In this document: positions 8,048-9,856 of the stretch, piece by piece
How the letters are laid out: every line of letters starts with the position of its first letter
Position numbering within the stretch: the first letter of the stretch is position 1
Source of the DNA: Clostridia bacterium
Lineage (GTDB): Bacteria > Bacillota_A > Clostridia > Christensenellales > Borkfalkiaceae
Reading direction: 5' to 3'
DNA length: 9,856 nucleotides
NCBI GenBank assembly: GCA_017399665.1
Contig: JAFQBR010000235.1
Span: 1 to 9,856, forward strand
Translations under genes and position numbers: made by a program
Notes under the pieces: generated by a model
Database searches by the model: none
What the model was told of the DNA's origin: nothing
The model's input: only the letters and a program-made list of their open reading frames with translations

Positions 8048-8067
8048 CCCCGATTTTTTTATCGGGG
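8048..8067 (-). terminator. Rho-independent terminator after the LysM gene
   Basis: CCCCGAT (8048-8054) and ATCGGGG (8061-8067) form a perfect 7-bp G/C-rich stem with a 6-nt loop. It begins 6 nt after the LysM stop codon on the minus strand and is followed there by TTTT. On the plus strand a six-T run at 8070-8075 would also let it work, but no plus-strand gene ends here. It insulates the topoisomerase operon promoter from upstream transcription. Confidence 0.8.
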
Positions 8068-8073
8068 CATTTT

Positions 8074-8394
8074 TTAGTTTATAGGTAATTCAATTTTTTG
8101 ATAAGGAAAAATATATTCAATTTTATTAGTAGAGAAAAGCTCTTCTTTGGTAATTAAAAATCTAGCGCAAATATCCTCTATAGTATCGCCCGGTTTTACC
8201 GTATAAAGAAAAGAATTATCTTTTCTTTCAATCATAATTAAACGCCCGTTAGGAGGCTCGCTATCAAGATTGTTTAAAAAAATAATTTTACTTGGCGCAA
8301 CATCAAACTCTTCACAGGTATTATAAAACCCTTTTTCGTTTATTCTTACACAAAATTTGCTACTTTCATCAAATAAAAATAATAACTTCGACAT
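8074..8394 (-). CDS. Small protein with two LysM-type repeats, no signal peptide
   Basis: This 106-residue protein has a clear LysM repeat at about 63-104, beginning YTVKPGDTIEDICARF and ending FPYQKIELP. The first half (about 14-57) has the same layout in degenerate form: a Cys-Val start, TCEEF, IIFLNN, then PPNGRLIMIE. I therefore read it as two LysM domains filling the whole protein. LysM modules bind peptidoglycan or related glycans. There is no signal peptide or membrane helix, so it would act in the cytoplasm of the cell that makes it. Spore proteins such as SafA and SpoVID also carry LysM without a secretion signal, and the divergent spoVB-like neighbour suggests a sporulation role; this is inference. 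No SD precedes the ATG, and TATATT lies 6 nt upstream. A terminator follows directly. Confidence 0.75.
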   Translation of the reverse strand: MSKLLFLFDESSKFCVRINEKGFYNTCEEFDVAPSKIIFLNNLDSEPPNGRLIMIERKDNSFLYTVKPGDTIEDICARFLITKEELFSTNKIEYIFPYQKIELPIN

Positions 8395-8432
8395 ATTACG
8401 AATATATTTAAGCGATAGAAATTTTATTCTTG

Positions 8433-8443
8433 AAGGAAGTGAT
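8433..8443 (+). promoter_or_regulatory. Near-consensus Shine-Dalgarno that places the flippase start at ATT/ATA
   Basis: AAGGAAGTGAT matches the full anti-16S complement AAGGAGGTGAT at 10 of 11 bases. At the expected spacing the in-frame codons are ATT (8444-8446) and ATA (8447-8449). The only canonical start codon in frame nearby is TTG 8357, about 75 nt upstream of this site and without an SD. Confidence 0.75.
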
Positions 8444-8446
8444 ATT

Positions 8447-9850
8447 ATAAAAAAATTTGCAAAAACAGTTGTAGTAGTAACTGCATTATCTTGCTTTGAA
8501 CGTGCTCTGGGCTTCGTCTATAGAGTCTTTTTGTCAAGAACGATTGGGTCTGAAGGACTTGGACTTTACCAAATTGCCCTTTCCGTAATAGGACTTTTAA
8601 TAACTATTTCGGCATCAGGTATTCCAATAACGGTTTCAAGACTTATGATTAAAGAGCGGACTGCTAATCACTTGGGCGGAGATAATAAAGCCGTTTCAGC
8701 AGGCATAATTGCAACTCTTGCAGTCAGCATTCCGCTATGTCTTTTTTTCTTTTTGTTTAAAGGCTCTTTAGATTTTATTTTTGCAGATGAGCGCTGCTCT
8801 GTTCTATTTTTAATTATTCTACCTGGCGTTGTTCTCACATCCATTTACGCCGTTATTCGCGGTTTTTTTTGGGGAAACAAAAGTTTTTACATATATTCAG
8901 CTATCGAACTTGCTGAAGAGGTAATGATGATTATTTGCGGTATATTTCTTATATCGCGCGGGAAAACTATTTTTCAAAAAGCCGTCTATGCAAGCGTTGC
9001 GGTATTGCTATCTTACATTTTTTCTTTTATAGTGTCATCGGCTTCCTTCGTTGCCAAAGGCGGAAGAATTACAAACCCTAAAGAAGAAATGCGACCACTT
9101 ATATCTTCAAGCATGCCAATAACTTTTATGCGAACGGCAAATTCTTTAACCTCTTCGCTTATTGCTATAATTTTGCCAGCGGTACTTATTACTACCGGTA
9201 TAGACAAACAACAGGCCATTTCAGAATTTGGCATTATAAGCGGAATGGCACTACCACTACTTTTTATCCCATCCACCCTTATAGGTTCTTTTTCATTGGT
9301 TCTTTCGCCCGAACTTTCTGAAAGCTTTTACAAAAAAAACACCGAAAAAATACGCTCCGGTGTTGAAAAATCTTTACTATATTCGCTTTTAATAAGTGTG
9401 CTTGTCGTACCAGCCTTTACAGGTACGGGAGAATACATAGGCGAATTTGTTTATAACAATCATCTAGCAGGGGTATACGTTAGAAACTCTGCATTTATTA
9501 TGATTCCAATGAGCATAACAATCATTTCAACAAGCCTGCTTAACGCGATGGGCTTTGAAAGAAAAACACTAAAATACTTTTTAATAGGCGCAGTAATGCT
9601 ACTTTCTTGCATCCTTATTCTTCCGCGTTTTATAGGTAGCTACGCACTTATAATCGGATACTTTATAAATTACAGCATAACAGCAATAATGAACGTATTA
9701 CTACTAAAAAAAGTTTGCTGTAATAAATTAGATTTTGAAAAGAAATCTTTAATTGCCTTGCCCTTATGCGGTTTAGCCTGCATGCTAAATTATTTAAGCT
9801 TCTCACTTTTAAAAAACTTTATGCATAGTTTTTTAGCAATGGGTCAATGA
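8447..9850 (+). CDS. SpoVB/MurJ-like lipid flippase (polysaccharide biosynthesis/MATE-like export family), probable non-canonical start
   Basis: This is a polytopic membrane protein of about 467 residues with 12-14 hydrophobic segments. After the short basic N-terminus KKFAK it has the family signature ERALGFVYRVFLSRTIGSEG and LGLYQIA, characteristic of SpoVB and related Firmicutes flippases. B. subtilis SpoVB (about 518 residues) is needed for spore cortex formation, probably by moving lipid-linked precursors; other paralogues export cell-wall precursors or polysaccharides, so SpoVB is a family-level call. The reading frame is open from a TTG at 8357, but that start has no SD and would overlap the LysM gene. 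Family N-termini begin just before KKFAK, where a near-perfect SD points at ATA 8447 or ATT 8444. The gene is divergent from the LysM gene. The stop TGA at 9850 lies inside the window, so the 3' end is complete. Confidence 0.8.
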   Translation: MKKFAKTVVVVTALSCFERALGFVYRVFLSRTIGSEGLGLYQIALSVIGLLITISASGIPITVSRLMIKERTANHLGGDNKAVSAGIIATLAVSIPLCLFFFLFKGSLDFIFADERCSVLFLIILPGVVLTSIYAVIRGFFWGNKSFYIYSAIELAEEVMMIICGIFLISRGKTIFQKAVYASVAVLLSYIFSFIVSSASFVAKGGRITNPKEEMRPLISSSMPITFMRTANSLTSSLIAIILPAVLITTGIDKQQAISEFGIISGMALPLLFIPSTLIGSFSLVLSPELSESFYKKNTEKIRSGVEKSLLYSLLISVLVVPAFTGTGEYIGEFVYNNHLAGVYVRNSAFIMIPMSITIISTSLLNAMGFERKTLKYFLIGAVMLLSCILILPRFIGSYALIIGYFINYSITAIMNVLLLKKVCCNKLDFEKKSLIALPLCGLACMLNYLSFSLLKNFMHSFLAMGQ

Positions 9851-9856
9851 CAAATC

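Noticed and set aside
8357..8446. TTG start for the flippase giving a 497-residue protein
   Set aside because: No SD is present, it overlaps the LysM gene, and the extra 30 residues (Asn/Ser-rich, not hydrophobic) do not resemble flippase N-termini.
9013..9276. 87-codon open frame on the minus strand within the flippase gene
   Set aside because: It is antisense to a well-supported membrane protein gene, with no SD, domain or operon context.

Overview
The window is AT-rich bacterial DNA, most likely from an endospore-forming member of the Clostridia (Firmicutes). A recognisable N-terminus of SpoIIGA (sigma-E processing protease) and a SpoVB-type flippase support this. Also consistent are strong Shine-Dalgarno (SD) sites at several genes, a sigma-A-type extended -10 promoter and U-tract terminators. 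The lysyl-tRNA synthetase is class I (archaeal type), which only some bacteria use. I cannot assign a genus.

Layout: (1) 1-411, minus strand: the 5' part of spoIIGA, cut by the window edge, with its promoter region at about 412-461. (2) 462-7976, minus strand: one probable five-gene operon. It is read from an extended -10 promoter at 7948-7976 through a type IIA topoisomerase B subunit (5951-7912), its A subunit (3459-5903), an uncharacterised acidic/helical protein (about 2672-3475), an archaeal-type cytidylate kinase family protein (2106-2675) and class I LysRS (533-2104). It ends at a terminator at 462-504. Most junctions are tight: 47 nt, then an overlap, then an ATGA overlap, then 1 nt. 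(3) 8048-8394, minus strand: a small two-LysM protein with its own terminator. (4) 8447-9850, plus strand: a SpoVB/MurJ-like flippase, divergent from the LysM gene across about 52 bp.

Functionally, the operon combines DNA topology (B+A topoisomerase heterotetramer), nucleotide phosphorylation and tRNA charging. The flanking genes belong to sporulation and the cell envelope. The topoisomerase has a gyrase-like catalytic core, but the A subunit lacks the GyrA box in the first C-terminal blade. I therefore favour a topoisomerase IV-type (ParE/ParC) enzyme over a true supercoiling gyrase.

The most notable signals concern gene starts. The flippase has a near-perfect SD but no ATG/GTG/TTG at the right distance, only ATT or ATA. 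Two other genes (spoIIGA and the LysM gene) have no SD and carry a -10-like hexamer exactly 6 nt before ATG, which suggests leaderless mRNAs. The third operon gene has no clear start and may overlap the end of the topoisomerase A gene. I found no mobile element, CRISPR array, tRNA or rRNA.
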